A stretch of DNA of 64,000 nt from the NCBI RefSeq assembly GCF_018618755.1, contig NZ_JACSMR010000002.1, positions 248,001 to 312,000 on the forward strand. The letters run 5' to 3'. This DNA comes from Exiguobacterium sp. s193. GTDB taxonomy: Bacteria; Bacillota; Bacilli; Exiguobacteriales; Exiguobacteriaceae. A program made the position numbers and the translations under genes. The stretch's first letter is position 1. Every line of letters begins with the position of its first letter. Shown piece by piece: positions 8,360 through 17,097 of this stretch. A model generated the notes under the pieces. It made no database searches and was not told the origin of the DNA. It saw nothing but the letters and a program-made list of their open reading frames with translations.

Positions 8360-10246
8360 ATGAAGTTGACAGAAATACAGGATCCGTCATTTTTAAAGCG
8401 TATGTCGGTCTCCGAACTAGAAGTGTTCGCGGGCGATATCCGACGCTTTTTGATTGAAGAATTGGCTACGACGGGTGGTCACTTAGCACCAAACCTTGGT
8501 GTCGTCGAATTGACGTTAGCACTTCATCGTGAATTCGACAGCCCAAACGATAAGTTCGTCTGGGATGTCGGACACCAAGCCTATGTGCATAAAATTTTGA
8601 CAGGGCGTGCCAGTCAGTTTGATACGTTACGTCAGCATAAGGGATTATGCGGATTCCCAAAACGTAATGAAAGCATCCATGACGTTTGGGAAACGGGGCA
8701 TAGCTCAACTTCGTTATCAGCAGCGATGGGAATTGCGGTTTCGAACGAATTGAAAGGCAATGACGACCGGGCAATCGCTATCATCGGAGATGGTGCATTG
8801 ACTGGGGGAATGGCACTTGAAGCCTTGAACCATATCGGTGCTGAACAACAAAACGTCATCGTCATCTTGAACGACAATGAGATGTCGATTGCACCGAACG
8901 TCGGTGCGATGCACCAAATGTTAGGTCGCATTCGTTCGTCACGTAAAGTACGGTACGCTCAGGACGAACTCGAGACGCTAATCAAAAAAATTCCACTCAT
9001 CGGTGGTCGCCTTGAAAAAGGTGGCGAAAAAATAAAAGAAGCACTCAAAGGAGCACTTGTCCCTGGCATGTTCTTTGAAGAACTCGGTTTCAATTATTAT
9101 GGACCGGTCGACGGTCATGACTTGACGGATTTGATCGAACAGTTGAATTACGTCAAAAAAGAACAAGGACCGGTTTTGCTTCATGTCATCACGAAAAAAG
9201 GCAAGGGCTATCGCCCGGCTGAATATGATGGCATCGGGACATGGCATGGTCTAGGACCATATAAGATTGAATCGGGTGAAGTCATCAAAGGTAAATCAAA
9301 AGCCCCGAGTTATTCCTTCACAGTCGCCGATACGCTGACAAAAATCGCACGCGACGATGAAAAATTGACGTTGATCACACCAGCAATGAGTGTCGGATCA
9401 AAACTGGATTGTTTCGAGAAGGAATTCCCGGATCGGATGTTTGATGTCGGGATCGCTGAACAGCATGCCGTCACGTTTGCTGCAGGGCAAGCGACACAAG
9501 GCATGAAACCGGTCGTTTCCATCTATTCGACGTTCTTCCAACGTGCTTACGATCAACTCGTCCATGATGTTGCTCGTCAAAATCTAGATGTGACCTTCAC
9601 GATTGACCGGTCAGGACTTGTTGGTGCTGACGGAGAGACACACCAAGGTGTGTTCGATATCGCGTTCATGCGTCACGTTCCGAACATCCGGATCGTCATG
9701 GCGAAAGATGAAAATGAACTGCAACATTTACTCTACTCCGCAGTAAAACATGAAGGACCGATTGCTGTCCGTTTCCCAAGAGGAGAGGGCATCGGTGTAC
9801 CGATGGATGAGACATTACATGAAATCTCACTTGATACATGGGACGTCGAACGCGAAGGGACGGATGTCGCCATCATGGCGTTCGGACCACAAGTCCAGGA
9901 TGCGCTTAAAATTGCGGATCTGCTCGCAGGAGAACTGTCTGTCCGCGTCATCAATGCTCGGACGATCAAGCCGCTTGATGAGAAGATGTTGAACGAGCTC
10001 TACGCGGAAGGGATTCCGCTCGTCACAATGGAGGAAGCGGTCTTAAAAGGTGGATTCGGTTCTGCTGTTCTCGAACATGCGAACGAACAGGAAGCCTTCC
10101 CACGCGTCAAACGATTCGGTATTCCAGATTGGTATATCGAACACGGGGGCGTCAATGAACTACTTGAAGAAATCGGATTATTGCCTGGACAAATCGCAGA
10201 AGAAGTACGTGCTTTTGTCAATCAAGGAAAGAAACAGAGTGTGTAA
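8360..10246 (+). CDS. dxs: 1-deoxy-D-xylulose-5-phosphate synthase
   Basis: Thiamine-diphosphate enzyme joining pyruvate and glyceraldehyde-3-phosphate, the entry step of the MEP isoprenoid pathway. The 628-residue transketolase-like protein shows the TPP motif [18 protein letters not shown]...LNDNEMSI, the central pyrimidine-binding domain with [13 protein letters not shown] and the [15 protein letters not shown] block, and the C-terminal transketolase domain. AAAAGAGGCGG precedes ATG 8360. It pairs functionally with ispA upstream. Confidence 0.97.
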   Translation: MKLTEIQDPSFLKRMSVSELEVFAGDIRRFLIEELATTGGHLAPNLGVVELTLALHREFDSPNDKFVWDVGHQAYVHKILTGRASQFDTLRQHKGLCGFPKRNESIHDVWETGHSSTSLSAAMGIAVSNELKGNDDRAIAIIGDGALTGGMALEALNHIGAEQQNVIVILNDNEMSIAPNVGAMHQMLGRIRSSRKVRYAQDELETLIKKIPLIGGRLEKGGEKIKEALKGALVPGMFFEELGFNYYGPVDGHDLTDLIEQLNYVKKEQGPVLLHVITKKGKGYRPAEYDGIGTWHGLGPYKIESGEVIKGKSKAPSYSFTVADTLTKIARDDEKLTLITPAMSVGSKLDCFEKEFPDRMFDVGIAEQHAVTFAAGQATQGMKPVVSIYSTFFQRAYDQLVHDVARQNLDVTFTIDRSGLVGADGETHQGVFDIAFMRHVPNIRIVMAKDENELQHLLYSAVKHEGPIAVRFPRGEGIGVPMDETLHEISLDTWDVEREGTDVAIMAFGPQVQDALKIADLLAGELSVRVINARTIKPLDEKMLNELYAEGIPLVTMEEAVLKGGFGSAVLEHANEQEAFPRVKRFGIPDWYIEHGGVNELLEEIGLLPGQIAEEVRAFVNQGKKQSV

Positions 10247-10252
10247 CGATTA

Positions 10253-11059
10253 ATGGAAAATGTTAAAAAAATCCGCCTCGACGTCTTACTCGTCGAGCGT
10301 GGTTTATGTGAAACGCGTGAAAAAGCGAAGCGGACAATCATGGCAGGTCTCGTTTTCAGTGGGACGGAACGCCTGGAGAAGGCGGGAGAAAAAGTGAAGT
10401 CCGACATCGACTTGACCGTTAAAGGACAAGTCATGCCATACGTCGGGCGTGGTGGTTTCAAGATGGAAAAGGCACTGGATGTCTTCTCGATTGATGTGAC
10501 TGACCGGACAGGACTTGATATTGGTTCATCGACAGGAGGTTTTACGGATTGTGCTCTCCAAAATGGAGCTGCCCACATGTATGCCCTCGATGTCGGATCG
10601 AATCAACTCGACTGGAAACTGCGGTCAGACAGTCGCGTGACGGCGATGGAAAAAACGAATTTCCGTCACGCTACACCGGATATGTTTCCTGTGCAGCCAA
10701 GTTTTGCGACGATTGATGTCTCCTTCATCTCATTGCGCCTGATCATTCCGCCGCTGAAAGCGATTTTAGCTGAAGGTGGTGACGTCATCGCACTCGTCAA
10801 ACCGCAGTTTGAAGCAGGGCGGGATGACGTCGGGAAAAAAGGAATCGTCCGTGACGACCGGATTCATGGACGTGTCCTCTCAGAAATGGTCGAATTCTTC
10901 ATCCGTGAAGGATTCTACGTCAAACAACTTGATTTTTCACCGATTACAGGTGGTGAAGGAAACATCGAGTTTCTCCTTCATGCGCAACTGACGACACCTG
11001 GTATGGACGCAAGCGTCAATCCGGTGGATACAGTACGTCTCGCGCACGAGGCGTTGTAA
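10253..11059 (+). CDS. yqxC: TlyA-family rRNA methyltransferase / hemolysin-like protein (YqxC)
   Basis: Predicted 2'-O-methyltransferase of rRNA (TlyA in mycobacteria modifies 16S and 23S rRNA). The 268-residue protein has an N-terminal S4 RNA-binding domain (LDVLLVERGLCETREKAKR) and a FtsJ-like SAM domain with DIGSSTGGFTDCALQNGA and ALVKPQFEAGR. It begins 6 nt after dxs and has only a weak ribosome site, suggesting coupling to dxs translation. The exact target nucleotide here is unknown. Confidence 0.93.
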   Translation: MENVKKIRLDVLLVERGLCETREKAKRTIMAGLVFSGTERLEKAGEKVKSDIDLTVKGQVMPYVGRGGFKMEKALDVFSIDVTDRTGLDIGSSTGGFTDCALQNGAAHMYALDVGSNQLDWKLRSDSRVTAMEKTNFRHATPDMFPVQPSFATIDVSFISLRLIIPPLKAILAEGGDVIALVKPQFEAGRDDVGKKGIVRDDRIHGRVLSEMVEFFIREGFYVKQLDFSPITGGEGNIEFLLHAQLTTPGMDASVNPVDTVRLAHEAL

Positions 11060-11114
11060 ACGCAGGGACGAAAAAGATTTGACTGATTAAAAAGTTGGTT
11101 TCAAACGAAAATAT

Positions 11115-11149
11115 ACGGGAGTGGATTACATATCCGCTCTCGTTTTTTT
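11115..11149 (+). terminator. Intrinsic terminator after yqxC
   Basis: A 12-bp stem with two G-T pairs (11115-11126 with 11132-11143) is followed by seven T residues. It closes the dxs-yqxC transcript. Confidence 0.9.
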
Positions 11150-11245
11150 CGTCTGATGAACACGTGTAACTTTAGCAAGTGCGAGGGTCATGATGCCATT
11201 TGAGTAACCGCTGACTTTTTAGACCCATAATAAAATTGGCAAACG

Positions 11246-11275
11246 TGGACTTTTCATGAATTATTGGATTACAAT
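11246..11275 (+). promoter_or_regulatory. argR promoter with possible ARG box in the spacer
   Basis: TGGACT (11246-11251), an 18-nt spacer and TACAAT (11270-11275) form a plausible promoter. The spacer contains TCATGAATTATTGG, resembling half of the ARG box ATGAATNNNNATTCA. Autoregulation of argR is common, but the match here is only partial. Confidence 0.45.
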
Positions 11276-11308
11276 AGTAACAGCGAAGAAAATGAGTGAG
11301 GTGCAGGG

Positions 11309-11758
11309 ATGACAAAGGGGCAACGATTGATTAAAATTCGGGAAATCATTACGCAATCTGAAATCGAGACCCAGGATGAATTGGTCGAAGAACTTCGGAA
11401 TGCCGGATATAAAGTGACCCAGGCGACGGTCTCGCGGGACATCAAGGAACTTCATCTTGTAAAGGTACCGTTGAACGATGGGCGTTATAAGTATAGTTTG
11501 CCTGCGGATCAACGGTTTAATCCGCTCGGGAAGTTACGGCGGTTACTTGGTGACAGTTTTATTTCAATCGATTCCGCTCAAAATTTGATTGTCATGCATG
11601 TCCTACCGGGAAATGCCAATGCGATTGGTGTCCTGCTCGACCATTTAGGATGGACCGAGTTGCTCGGAACGGTTTGTGGAGATGATACAATTTTGATGAT
11701 CGCCCGCAGTGAAGATACAGCAAAAGAAGTGACGGAACGAATTTTAGGGATGCTTTAA
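11309..11758 (+). CDS. argR: Arginine repressor ArgR/AhrC
   Basis: Hexameric, arginine-dependent repressor of arginine synthesis and activator of catabolism. The 149-residue protein has the N-terminal winged helix ([34 protein letters not shown]) and the C-terminal oligomerisation/arginine-binding domain with the conserved [14 protein letters not shown]. It lies upstream of recN as in Bacillus. A good ARG box upstream of the amino acid transporter at 46.8 kb is a likely target within this window. Confidence 0.96.
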   Translation: MTKGQRLIKIREIITQSEIETQDELVEELRNAGYKVTQATVSRDIKELHLVKVPLNDGRYKYSLPADQRFNPLGKLRRLLGDSFISIDSAQNLIVMHVLPGNANAIGVLLDHLGWTELLGTVCGDDTILMIARSEDTAKEVTERILGML

Positions 11759-11770
11759 GGAGTTGACAAG

Positions 11771-13477
11771 ATGTTAGCTGAATTATCGATCAAACAATTC
11801 GCGATCATTGACCAGCTACAGATTCATTTCAAAAAAGGGATGACTGTGTTGACTGGGGAAACAGGTGCCGGGAAATCAATCGTACTTGATGCGATTGGTC
11901 TATTAATCGGCGGACGGGGGTCTGCTGAATTCGTCCGGTATGGTGAAGATAAAGCGGAACTTGAAGGGTTGTTCATGATTGAAGATGGACATATGGTGTA
12001 CACGTTAGCTGAAGAATACGGCATTGATGTCGAAGATGGCTCGATTATTTTACGACGAGACTTGTTTGCGTCCGGTAAGAGTGTCTGTCGGGTCAATAAT
12101 AAACTTGTCACGCTGACGATTTTACGTGAATTCGGTCGCGTTCTCGTTGATCTTCATGGACAGCATGAACACCAACACTTGATGGAAAATACGTACCACC
12201 AATCCATTCTCGATGACTTCGGTCATGAAACGATTTTTCCGTTGCTTCATGCGTATCAAGCACGGTATGGGAGTTATGAGGAAAAACGGACGGCATTACA
12301 ATCACTCGCCCAAAGTGAACAAGAGCTGGCACAACGGATCGATCTGTTATCGTTCCAGACGGAAGAAATCAGTAGCGCGAACTTGCGTCAGGGAGAAGAA
12401 GATGAGCTGTTGGGTGAACGGAACCGACTCGCAAACTTCGAGAAGCTCCATGATTCACTAAAATCAGCCTACGACGCATTGCATGACGAAATGCGTGGGA
12501 TTGATTCCGTTGGTGATGCGATGCGTGAGTTGCAACAAGCATCGAGTATCGATGATCAATTTTCCAGTCAAAGTGATGCTATCGCAAGTGCCTTTTATGG
12601 TCTTGAAGAAGTAGGGTACGCCATTCGGGATCAGCTCGAGACGTTAGAATTCGATTCGAACCGGCTGGATGAAATCGAGCAGCGGTTGTCTGTTTTCCAA
12701 CAGCTGAAGCGGAAATACGGTGCAACGATTGAGGAAGTCATCGCCTATGGTGAGAAAATTCGAATTGAACTCGATACGATGACGAATCGGGATGAGCGGA
12801 TCGAGAAGCTGAAGGCGGAAGTCGAACAGCTTGAAGGTGAGCTGTTTAAGATCGGTCATGAACTGTCGACAGCGCGACGCCAAGCGGGACAATTGCTCAG
12901 CGACGCCATTCATTTAGAACTGCGGGAACTCTATATGGAGAAAGCACGCTTTGAAATTCGGTTTATGCAGGACGGGAAAACACCGGCCTTACGAAAAAGC
13001 GGGATTGACCAAATTGAATTCTATATCATGACGAATGCGGGAGAACCGTTTAAGGCGCTTGGAAAAGTGGCTTCAGGAGGAGAATTATCGCGAATCATGT
13101 TGGGATTAAAATCAATTTTTTCTCGGTCAATCGGCGTTGCGTCGATTATTTTCGACGAAGTCGATACAGGTGTTTCAGGACGTGTCGCGCAAGCGATGGC
13201 GGAAAAGATTTACCGCCTATCGATTGATGGACAAGTTCTCTGTATTACACATTTACCGCAAGTCGCCTCGATGGCTGATCAACATCTGTACATCCGTAAA
13301 GTCGAGGAGACGGACCGGACGACGACACAAGTCAATGTCTTGACGGAATCTGAACGTGGAAATGAACTCGGACGGATGATTTCCGGAACACACATGACGG
13401 ATTTGACGCTCCGGCATGCGGAAGAATTGATGGATCAAGCAATGGGCATGAAGGAATCGCTTAAAAATGGGGTGTAA
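11771..13477 (+). CDS. recN: DNA repair protein RecN
   Basis: SMC-like ATPase acting early in double-strand-break repair. The 568-residue protein has Walker A GETGAGKSI (about 31-39), DLHGQHEHQHLM, two long coiled-coil arms and the C-terminal signature ASGGELSRIMLGLKS with Walker B IFDEVDTGVSGR. AAGGAGT precedes ATG 11771 and it lies 12 nt after argR. In many Bacilli spoIVB separates recN from spo0A; here only three bases separate them. Confidence 0.97.
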   Translation: MLAELSIKQFAIIDQLQIHFKKGMTVLTGETGAGKSIVLDAIGLLIGGRGSAEFVRYGEDKAELEGLFMIEDGHMVYTLAEEYGIDVEDGSIILRRDLFASGKSVCRVNNKLVTLTILREFGRVLVDLHGQHEHQHLMENTYHQSILDDFGHETIFPLLHAYQARYGSYEEKRTALQSLAQSEQELAQRIDLLSFQTEEISSANLRQGEEDELLGERNRLANFEKLHDSLKSAYDALHDEMRGIDSVGDAMRELQQASSIDDQFSSQSDAIASAFYGLEEVGYAIRDQLETLEFDSNRLDEIEQRLSVFQQLKRKYGATIEEVIAYGEKIRIELDTMTNRDERIEKLKAEVEQLEGELFKIGHELSTARRQAGQLLSDAIHLELRELYMEKARFEIRFMQDGKTPALRKSGIDQIEFYIMTNAGEPFKALGKVASGGELSRIMLGLKSIFSRSIGVASIIFDEVDTGVSGRVAQAMAEKIYRLSIDGQVLCITHLPQVASMADQHLYIRKVEETDRTTTQVNVLTESERGNELGRMISGTHMTDLTLRHAEELMDQAMGMKESLKNGV

Positions 13478-13480
13478 GGA

Positions 13481-14194
13481 TTGATTAGAGTCGGGATCGC
13501 AGATGATAACCGAGAGATGGTCGAGTTGATTCGCCAACATCTATCTACTCAAGAAGATATGGAAGTTGTATGTGTTGCATATGACGGTGAGAGTTGTCTT
13601 GAAAAATTACGGGACCACGAAACCGACGTGTTATTGTTAGACATCATCATGCCGCATCTTGATGGATTAGGGGTACTTGAGGAATTGATGAAGCAAAAAA
13701 ATAATCCGGCTGTCATCATGCTGAGTGCGTTCGGGAAGGATGAAGTCTCGCAGCAGGCAGTGACGCTCGGGGCCGCATACTTCTTATTGAAGCCGTTCAG
13801 CATGGAACAGCTCGTCAATAAAATTCATCTCGTGACGAATAAGGTTCAGACGATTCAGCCTGAATCGATGGACTCGAAAGTCGGGATGATGTTACGGGAA
13901 ATCGGGATTGCACCGCACATTAAAGGGTTTACGTACTTGAAGGATGCCGTAGGGCTCGTGTTGGAGCGAGAAGAGCTGCTCGGGCTGATCACAAAAGAAT
14001 TGTACCCGACGATTGCCCGCACCCATCAGACGACATCTTCCCGTGTGGAACGGGCGATGCGTCATGCCATCAAATCGGCATGGAAGGAAGGGATGAACAA
14101 TCATGACCTGTTTAAGGGACGGATCGAGCAAGAAAAGAGTCCGAAAAACTCAGAGTTCATCTCGTATGTCTCGAATTACATGAAACCGATGTGA
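13481..14194 (+). CDS. spo0A: Spo0A response regulator (sporulation master regulator orthologue)
   Basis: DNA-binding response regulator. The 237-residue protein has a receiver domain (acidic pair D8-D9, phospho-acceptor Asp about 54 in LLLDIIMPHLDGLGVLEEL, Lys in ILKPF) and the Spo0A-specific effector domain with HIKGFTYLKDAV and the recognition helix SSRVERAMRHAIKSAW. The interdomain linker is about 25 residues shorter than in B. subtilis (267 residues). The only plausible start is TTG 13481, because an in-frame stop lies just upstream; GGGGTG at 13469-13474 is the likely ribosome site inside recN. The organism appears to lack neighbouring spo genes, so its role may be stationary-phase or biofilm control rather than sporulation; that is inference. 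Confidence 0.95.
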   Translation: MIRVGIADDNREMVELIRQHLSTQEDMEVVCVAYDGESCLEKLRDHETDVLLLDIIMPHLDGLGVLEELMKQKNNPAVIMLSAFGKDEVSQQAVTLGAAYFLLKPFSMEQLVNKIHLVTNKVQTIQPESMDSKVGMMLREIGIAPHIKGFTYLKDAVGLVLEREELLGLITKELYPTIARTHQTTSSRVERAMRHAIKSAWKEGMNNHDLFKGRIEQEKSPKNSEFISYVSNYMKPM

Positions 14195-14198
14195 AAGG

Positions 14199-14228
14199 AA
14201 CCACTCGACGTTTAATCGAGTGGTTTTT
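14199..14228 (+). terminator. Intrinsic terminator after spo0A
   Basis: A 10-bp stem (AACCACTCGA 14199-14208 with TCGAGTGGTT 14216-14225) runs into T residues. It separates argR-recN-spo0A from the RNA gene downstream. Confidence 0.9.
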
Positions 14229-14324
14229 ACAGTAAAGAAAAGTGGTTTTGCATGCCTGGAAGGGTTCACTACACATGGTTTACCTGGCGATGTTTAAATA
14301 GTTTGAATATTCGTTAAAAAAACA

Positions 14325-14352
14325 TTGCATAAACTGAAATGTTTGTTATAAT
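14325..14352 (+). promoter_or_regulatory. Sigma-A promoter of the long noncoding RNA
   Basis: TTGCAT (14325-14330), 16-nt spacer, TATAAT (14347-14352), with an AT-rich upstream stretch. Predicted transcription start is about 14359. The region after it has no ribosome site or credible coding frame. Confidence 0.75.
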
Positions 14353-14358
14353 AAAGGT

Positions 14359-14915
14359 ACCAAATCATTTGGAAAGACGTCAGATGAACGTCGAGTCGAA
14401 TCGGTTTCCGGAGAACCCATTCCACGAATATCATCTCAGGACGCTACCTGTAAATAGCTCAAGAATGAGGGACAACATTCTCTTGATAGAAATTTTATCA
14501 AGGCCTTTCGTATCATTTCTAGATGTGATATTTCGAAATGATAGGGACTTCCACGATTTCAAAGCAAGGGGAAAGTGGAAGGTAACGTAAATGTCCGAAA
14601 TACAAGTACAGTTCGTGAAAAGGAGTGTTGTCTAGCAGTGATTGTTAGCAACCGAATGTTTTACTGCTCGAAGCGGATGACATTAAGCTTCACCTAGGTC
14701 CAAGTACAGTCAGATAATGGAGTAGTATCACCATTCTATCGATCGCTCGATAGCCAGATCTGATTTCTTTCAACCTCTTCATTAAGAGGACAACCTATGG
14801 TTTTGAAGTACACGAATAGTTCTACTATGAGAGGAGTTCATCCGTACGTGAATCCAATTTTATACGAGTAAAAGGTCCCGCGCTTGAAATGAGTTCAAGA
14901 GATGGGGACCTTTTT
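14359..14915 (+). ncRNA. ole: Long structured noncoding RNA, OLE-like candidate
   Basis: About 560 nt between a good promoter and a terminator with no supported gene. Perfect local helices include 14376-14380/14388-14392, 14463-14467/14476-14480, 14482-14488/14496-14502, 14511-14519/14535-14543 (9 bp), 14548-14554/14575-14581, 14634-14639/14663-14668, 14670-14674/14687-14691, 14774-14779/14784-14789, and a junction where 14711-14715/14758-14762 encloses 14716-14720/14731-14735 and 14736-14742/14747-14753. Size, density of structure and location next to the folD-xseAB-ispA-dxs-recN-spo0A block fit OLE RNA, a ~600-nt membrane-associated RNA of some Firmicutes. From memory, OLE usually lies beside its protein partner gene oapA; none is seen here. 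That it is a structured RNA is well supported; the OLE identity is inference. Confidence 0.7.
14873..14915 (+). terminator. Terminator of the long noncoding RNA (also serves the opposite strand)
   Basis: AGGTCCC (14873-14879) pairs with GGGACCT (14905-14911), and inside it CTTGAA pairs with TTCAAG; T5 follows. On the minus strand the same hairpin is followed by T4, so it can also end the convergent DUF2627 gene. Confidence 0.85.
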
Positions 14916-14921
14916 CTGTGT

Positions 14922-15176
14922 TTATTTTTTTTGATACCGCTCAGAAACTTTTCCTCGTTTTCGGTCCCGGTAGAAGACATACCCCGCGACAAATCCAATC
15001 CCGCCCATCGCTAGCACGAGACCAACAAAACCCTGCAATACATATACATAGGCCGCGTCCCCGAGGTATTTAAAGGGGAACTGGGCAATTAAAAAAACAC
15101 TGTCCCGCATAAGTTTGATTCCGATGGCACCGATGATGCCTGGAATGAGTAATGAAAGCAACCCGATGATTCGCAT
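14922..15176 (-). CDS. yqzF: DUF2627 small membrane protein (YqzF-like)
   Basis: An 84-residue protein with two predicted membrane segments (MRIIGLLSLLIPGIIGAIGI and about 45-68) and a basic tail with YRDRKRGKV, matching the DUF2627/YqzF family. In B. subtilis yqzF also lies just upstream of bkdR. ATG 15176 is chosen because AAGGGG lies at the proper distance; longer in-frame starts lack a ribosome site. Function unknown. It is divergent from bkdR and convergent with the long RNA. Confidence 0.8.
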   Translation of the reverse strand: MRIIGLLSLLIPGIIGAIGIKLMRDSVFLIAQFPFKYLGDAAYVYVLQGFVGLVLAMGGIGFVAGYVFYRDRKRGKVSERYQKK

Positions 15177-15297
15177 AGAAGTGACCCCTTTCCAAGCGTA
15201 TTGTATCAAAAATCAACAGAGACTGCGAATCGGGTTTGCCCTCTTGTTTTAATATCTGTACGATAAAGATGTAAGCAGTTTCAAAGGGGGAATTACG

Positions 15298-16953
15298 ATG
15301 CATCATCTATTGATTGTCGGTGCCGGACAAGGGGGAACGGAAGTGCTGCATGCCTTTCAACGTTCACCACTCTTGACGGTCATCGGAGTCGTCGATACGA
15401 ACGCGCAGGCACCAGGTCTTCAACTGGCGAAGCGGGGAGAGATTCGTGTTGAAACATCATGGACGGCGTTTGCCGGGACAGACGTCGACTTCATCATCGA
15501 CGCGACAGGGGAACGTGGCGTGTTTGAGGAATTGATTCAATTCTTTCCGGAAGCAGCCGTCTTGCCGGGAGAGTTCGTACGCGTGTTGCTCGAACGACTG
15601 ACAGAAAAAGAACGGATGCTTGAAGCAATCATTCATTGTACGAGCGAGGCGATATCAGTCGCCGATCAGGACGGGCAAACGATGTTGATCAATCCGGCTT
15701 ATACGCGAATGACGGGATACAGTGGACAAGATGTGATTGGTAAGCCGGCAAGTGCCGACATCGGCATGCAAGAATCGGTTCACTTACGTGTCTTGAAGAC
15801 AGGTGAAAGTGTGCGCGATGCACGGATGAAGATTGGGCATGACCGCCGTGATATCATCGTCAACGCTGAGCCCGTCGTCGTGGATGGACAAGTACGTGGA
15901 TCAGTTGGTGTCATCCGTGATATTTCTGAGATGAAGGCGCTAGCAAAAGAACTAAAGGCAGCACGGCAAAAAATCCGGACGCTCGAAGCGAAGTATACTT
16001 TTGACGACATCATCGGTGGCAGTGAAGCGATGCGGTTTGTAGTTGACCAAGCAAAGCTTGCCGCGACGATGCCGGTCAACGTATTGATCCGGGGAGAATC
16101 GGGAACAGGAAAAGAACTGTTCGCCCATGCAATCCATGCCGCTAGTGAACGGCGTTACGAACAGTTCGTTCGCGTGAATTGTGCGGCGATTGCACCGAGT
16201 TTGTTAGAGAGCGAGCTGTTCGGTTATGAAGAAGGGGCATTTTCCGGTGCACGTCGTGGAGGCAAGCGAGGCTACTTTGAAGAGGCACACGGTGGATCGT
16301 TGTTCCTTGACGAAATCGGAGAGTTGCCGCTCGACGTACAAGTGAAGTTACTGCGTGTCTTGCAGGAAAATGAAGTCGTGCGCGTCGGTGGGACGAACGC
16401 GATTCCGGTCGATGTCCGAATCATCGCAGCGACGAACGCAAACCTTGAACAGAAAATCATTACAGGTCAATTTCGGGAAGATCTCTATTACCGAATTAAC
16501 CGGCTGCCGATTCACATACCAGCGTTGCGAGAACGTCCGGATGACTTATTGCCACTAGCGATGCACTTACTCCGGAAACTGAATCAAAGTTACGGACGTT
16601 CGGTTGCCCGGATTTCGGAAGACGCACTCGTTGAGATTCGCAAGCAGCACTGGAAAGGAAATGTCCGTGAGCTCGAGAATGTCATCGGACGTGCCTTAAT
16701 CTTTACCGACAAGATGGAAACGGTATTGCGAAAAGGACATTTACAACTCGATGATTCGGTTGCGACAGCACAAGTCGAGCGACCGAAAAAGGAAATCAAA
16801 CATCTTTCAGACGAAATGTCTTACGTCGAAGAACGTCTGATTCGTGAGGCACTTGCGGCAGTCGACGGCAATAAGACGGAAGCGGCGAAACAACTCGGTA
16901 TTTCATTACGCGCCCTCTATTATAAAGTCGAGCGGTTTAATATTTATCAATGA
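15298..16953 (+). CDS. bkdR: Sigma-54-dependent transcriptional activator BkdR
   Basis: Enhancer-binding protein that activates the bkd operon just downstream. The 551-residue protein has a Rossmann-like N-terminal domain (LLIVGAGQGGTEVLHAF), a PAS domain (about 105-215), an AAA+ domain with Walker A GESGTGKE (about 267) and the sigma-54 contact loop GAFSGA (about 313, Thr to Ser variant of GAFTGA), Walker B SLFLDEIGELPL, and a Fis-type helix-turn-helix at the C-terminus (NKTEAAKQLGISLRALYYKV). AAAGGGGGAA precedes ATG 15298. The N-terminal domain may sense a metabolite; the ligand is not evident. Confidence 0.92.
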   Translation: MHHLLIVGAGQGGTEVLHAFQRSPLLTVIGVVDTNAQAPGLQLAKRGEIRVETSWTAFAGTDVDFIIDATGERGVFEELIQFFPEAAVLPGEFVRVLLERLTEKERMLEAIIHCTSEAISVADQDGQTMLINPAYTRMTGYSGQDVIGKPASADIGMQESVHLRVLKTGESVRDARMKIGHDRRDIIVNAEPVVVDGQVRGSVGVIRDISEMKALAKELKAARQKIRTLEAKYTFDDIIGGSEAMRFVVDQAKLAATMPVNVLIRGESGTGKELFAHAIHAASERRYEQFVRVNCAAIAPSLLESELFGYEEGAFSGARRGGKRGYFEEAHGGSLFLDEIGELPLDVQVKLLRVLQENEVVRVGGTNAIPVDVRIIAATNANLEQKIITGQFREDLYYRINRLPIHIPALRERPDDLLPLAMHLLRKLNQSYGRSVARISEDALVEIRKQHWKGNVRELENVIGRALIFTDKMETVLRKGHLQLDDSVATAQVERPKKEIKHLSDEMSYVEERLIREALAAVDGNKTEAAKQLGISLRALYYKVERFNIYQ

Positions 16954-16954
16954 T

Positions 16955-17003
16955 TTGCAATTATTTGCGTGCAACATATTGCATTGAATGCAATTAAATG
17001 CAA
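16955..17003 (+). promoter_or_regulatory. Palindromic upstream activating sites for BkdR
   Basis: A perfect 15-nt palindrome TTGCATTGAATGCAA (16979-16993) is flanked by further TTGCAA/TGCAA half sites (16955-16974 and 16998-17002). They lie about 55-115 nt before the -24/-12 promoter, the normal place for enhancer-protein binding. BkdR binding is inferred. Confidence 0.7.
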
Positions 17004-17045
17004 AATTAAGAAGGGGTTCATGCCAAAAAGAGAGCGTTTTCATAT

Positions 17046-17061
17046 TGGCATGAAAATTGCT
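17046..17061 (+). promoter_or_regulatory. Sigma-54 (-24/-12) promoter of the bkd operon
   Basis: TGGCATGAAAATTGCT matches the consensus TGGCAYRNNNNTTGCW at every fixed position, with GG at 17047-17048 and GC at 17059-17060. Predicted start is about 17072, 14 nt before the ptb ribosome site. ATGCCAA at 17020-17026 forms an inverted repeat with TTGGCAT at 17045-17051 over the -24 element. Confidence 0.92.
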
Positions 17062-17097
17062 AATAAATAATTGAATGACAGGTTAGGGGGAAACAAA

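Noticed and set aside
14339-14590. Open frame of 83 codons within the long noncoding RNA
   Set aside because: Starts at the -10 element, has no ribosome site and crosses several perfect RNA helices.
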